Part shown: positions 62,659 through 64,000 of the stretch, in pieces
How positions within the stretch are numbered: the stretch's first letter is position 1
Layout of the letters: every line of letters begins with the position of its first letter
Assembly (NCBI RefSeq): GCF_002407185.1
Contig: NZ_CP023563.1
Location: forward strand, 3,038,001 to 3,102,000
DNA from: Brachybacterium vulturis
GTDB taxonomy: Bacteria > Actinomycetota > Actinomycetes > Actinomycetales > Dermabacteraceae
DNA length: 64,000 nt
Direction of reading: 5' to 3'
The notes under the pieces: model-generated
Databases searched by the model: none
What the model was told of the DNA's origin: nothing
The model's input: the letters and a program-made list of their open reading frames with translations, nothing else
Translations under genes and position numbers: made by a program

Positions 62659-64000
62659 TCACTTCCCCGACTTGGCCTTGGAGTGCGCACGACGACGCTC
62701 GTTCGCATCGAGGATGACCTTGCGGATGCGGACGATCTCGGGGGTGACCTCGACGCACTCGTCCTCGGCGGAGAACTCGAGGGACTCCTCGAGGGTCAGT
62801 CGGCGCGGCGGCACCAGGTTCTCGAAGGAGTCCGAGGACGCGGCGCGCATGTTCGTCAGCTTCTTCTCCTTGGTGATGTTGACGTCCATGTCCTCGTTGC
62901 GGGAGTTCTCCCCCACGATCTGACCGGCGTACACCTCGGAGGTGGGCTCGACGAAGAAGGAGCCGCGCTCCTGGAGGTTGATCATCGCGAAGGGGGTGAC
63001 CGTGCCCGCGCGGTCGGCGACCAGGGAGCCGGTGGAACGGAACTCGATCTCGCCCAGCCACGGCTCGAAGCCGTCGGCGTAGGAGGAGGCGATGCCGTTG
63101 CCGCGGGTCTCGGTCATGAACCGGGTGCGGAAGCCGATCAGGCCGCGGGCGGGGACGACGAACTCCATGCGCACCCAGCCGGAGCCGTGGTTGCTCATGG
63201 TCTCCATGCGGCCCTTGCGGGAGGCCATCAGCTGGGTGACGGTGCCCAGGTACTCCTCGGGCACGTCGATCGTCATCCGCTCGACGGGCTCGTGGACCTT
63301 CCCGTCGACCTCCCGGGTGAGGACCTTCGGCTTGCCGACGGTCAGCTCGAAGCCCTCGCGGCGCATCTGCTCGACCAGGATCGACAGCGCGAGCTCGCCG
63401 CGGCCCTGGACCTCCCAGGCGTCGGGGCGCTCGGTGGGCAGCACCTTCAACGACACGTTGCCGACCAGCTCGGCATCGAGGCGATCCTTGACCTGGCGGG
63501 CGGTGAGCTTGTGGCCCTTGCCGTTCTTGCCGGCCAGCGGGGAGGTGTTGATGCCGATCGTCATCGAGATCGCGGGGTCGTCGATCGCGATCAGCGGCAG
63601 CGGGCGCGGATCGGAGAGGTCAGCGAGGGTCTCGCCGATCATGATCTCGGGGATGCCGGCGACGGCGACGATGTCACCGGGCAGGGCGACCCGGGTCATC
63701 GGCACGCGGGAGAGCCCCTTGGTCTCCAGCAGCTCGGTGATCTTGACCTGCTTGGTGGTGCCGTCCTGGGTGCACCAGGCGACCTGCTGACCCTTGCTGA
63801 GCTCGCCGTTCTTGATCCGCAGCAGCGCGAGGCGGCCCAGGAACGGGGAGGCGTCGAGGTTGGTGACGTGCGCCTGCAGCGGCACCTCGTCGTCGTACTC
63901 CGGCGCGGGGATCTGCTCGAGGATGGTCTTGAACAGCGCCTCGACGTTCTCCTCCTCGGGGAGGGTGCCGTCGGCGGGCTGGGTGGTGGTGGCGCGGCCG
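62659..64000 (-). CDS. typA: Ribosome-associated GTPase TypA/BipA, N-terminus beyond the window
   Basis: 447 residues of the C-terminal part are visible and the frame stays open to the right edge, so the G domain is missing. TypA is a translational GTPase that binds 70S ribosomes and is needed under stress and cold. Visible parts are the end of the G domain (RATTTQPADGTLPEEENVEA), domain II (LQAHVTNLDASPFLGRLALL), domain III and V regions (GRGELALSILVEQMRREGFE, VVPARGLIGFRTRFMTETRG) and the TypA-specific C-terminal domain (GENSRNEDMDVNITKEKKLT with NMRAASSD). It is followed closely by the small membrane protein gene. Confidence 0.95.
   Translation of the reverse strand, partial: GRATTTQPADGTLPEEENVEALFKTILEQIPAPEYDDEVPLQAHVTNLDASPFLGRLALLRIKNGELSKGQQVAWCTQDGTTKQVKITELLETKGLSRVPMTRVALPGDIVAVAGIPEIMIGETLADLSDPRPLPLIAIDDPAISMTIGINTSPLAGKNGKGHKLTARQVKDRLDAELVGNVSLKVLPTERPDAWEVQGRGELALSILVEQMRREGFELTVGKPKVLTREVDGKVHEPVERMTIDVPEEYLGTVTQLMASRKGRMETMSNHGSGWVRMEFVVPARGLIGFRTRFMTETRGNGIASSYADGFEPWLGEIEFRSTGSLVADRAGTVTPFAMINLQERGSFFVEPTSEVYAGQIVGENSRNEDMDVNITKEKKLTNMRAASSDSFENLVPPRRLTLEESLEFSAEDECVEVTPEIVRIRKVILDANERRRAHSKAKSGK

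Overview
The window is a dense, very high-GC (roughly 70% by eye) stretch of core chromosome from an actinobacterium. The gene content (WhiB-family regulator, DUF3107, DUF3117, DUF5679, DUF2342, AdnA/AdnB helicase-nuclease, TatB, succinylase-type DapC/DapD/DapE, actinobacterial 7Fe ferredoxin) points to Actinomycetota. A Micrococcales genus such as Brachybacterium or a relative is plausible, but this is a judgement from gene style and not proven. I see no tRNA, rRNA, CRISPR array, insertion sequence, prophage or integrase. Two genes run off the ends: a secreted protein at the left edge and typA at the right edge.

Left part (1-17.5 kb): a secreted protein and a divergent Ser/Thr protein kinase; a NarL/DesR-type response regulator divergent from a membrane histidine kinase, followed by a fatty acid desaturase (a likely membrane-fluidity circuit); a DUF402 protein, aminopeptidase N, an MscS channel and a truncated haemoglobin; two acyl-CoA thioesterases fired divergently; a TfoX-like protein; an orphan sugar-binding lipoprotein; and alpha-glucan phosphorylase. 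Middle part (17.5-44 kb): a protein that looks like a degenerate sigma factor fused to an RskA-type anti-sigma factor, the ABC-F factor EttA, HAD and PDZ/Lon-like genes, DUF2342, NUDIX, a YgjP-type metallopeptidase, DUF5679, a WhiB7-like regulator behind a leader with an upstream ORF, UvrD2, NudC, a phosphotransferase, adnB-adnA, TetR, DUF3107, a membrane metallophosphoesterase and an RhlE-like DEAD helicase. The order from the PDZ protease to the DEAD helicase is, from memory, largely that of the Mycobacterium tuberculosis Rv3194c-Rv3211 region.

Right part (42.8-64 kb): PHP phosphoesterase; a tightly overlapped operon of Xaa-Pro aminopeptidase, an MgtE-N/CBS protein, DUF1003 and the Mrp ATPase; tatB; a methyltransferase; DUF3117; a LOG-family hydrolase with a tiny coupled membrane protein; dapE; an FAD/NAD(P)-binding protein; two membrane proteins; dapD; a secreted lysozyme-like protein; citrate synthase; dapC and ferredoxin; a small SH3-like protein; a CDP-alcohol phosphatidyltransferase; a small membrane protein; and typA. 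This resembles the Rv1177-Rv1232c neighbourhood of M. tuberculosis.

The most notable signals are regulatory. At least fourteen genes have a -10-like hexamer placed exactly 6-7 nt before the start codon, which predicts widespread leaderless transcription. Five convergent gene pairs have their two stop codons inside one short palindrome. The whiB7-like gene has an AT-stretch promoter, a 35-codon leader ORF and alternative hairpins. Tandem 11-bp repeats sit on the glucan phosphorylase promoter. A 537-bp gap carries DnaA-box-like sites and a strong promoter. At protein level, the sigma/anti-sigma fusion and an AdnA motor subunit whose Walker A lysine is arginine deserve attention.
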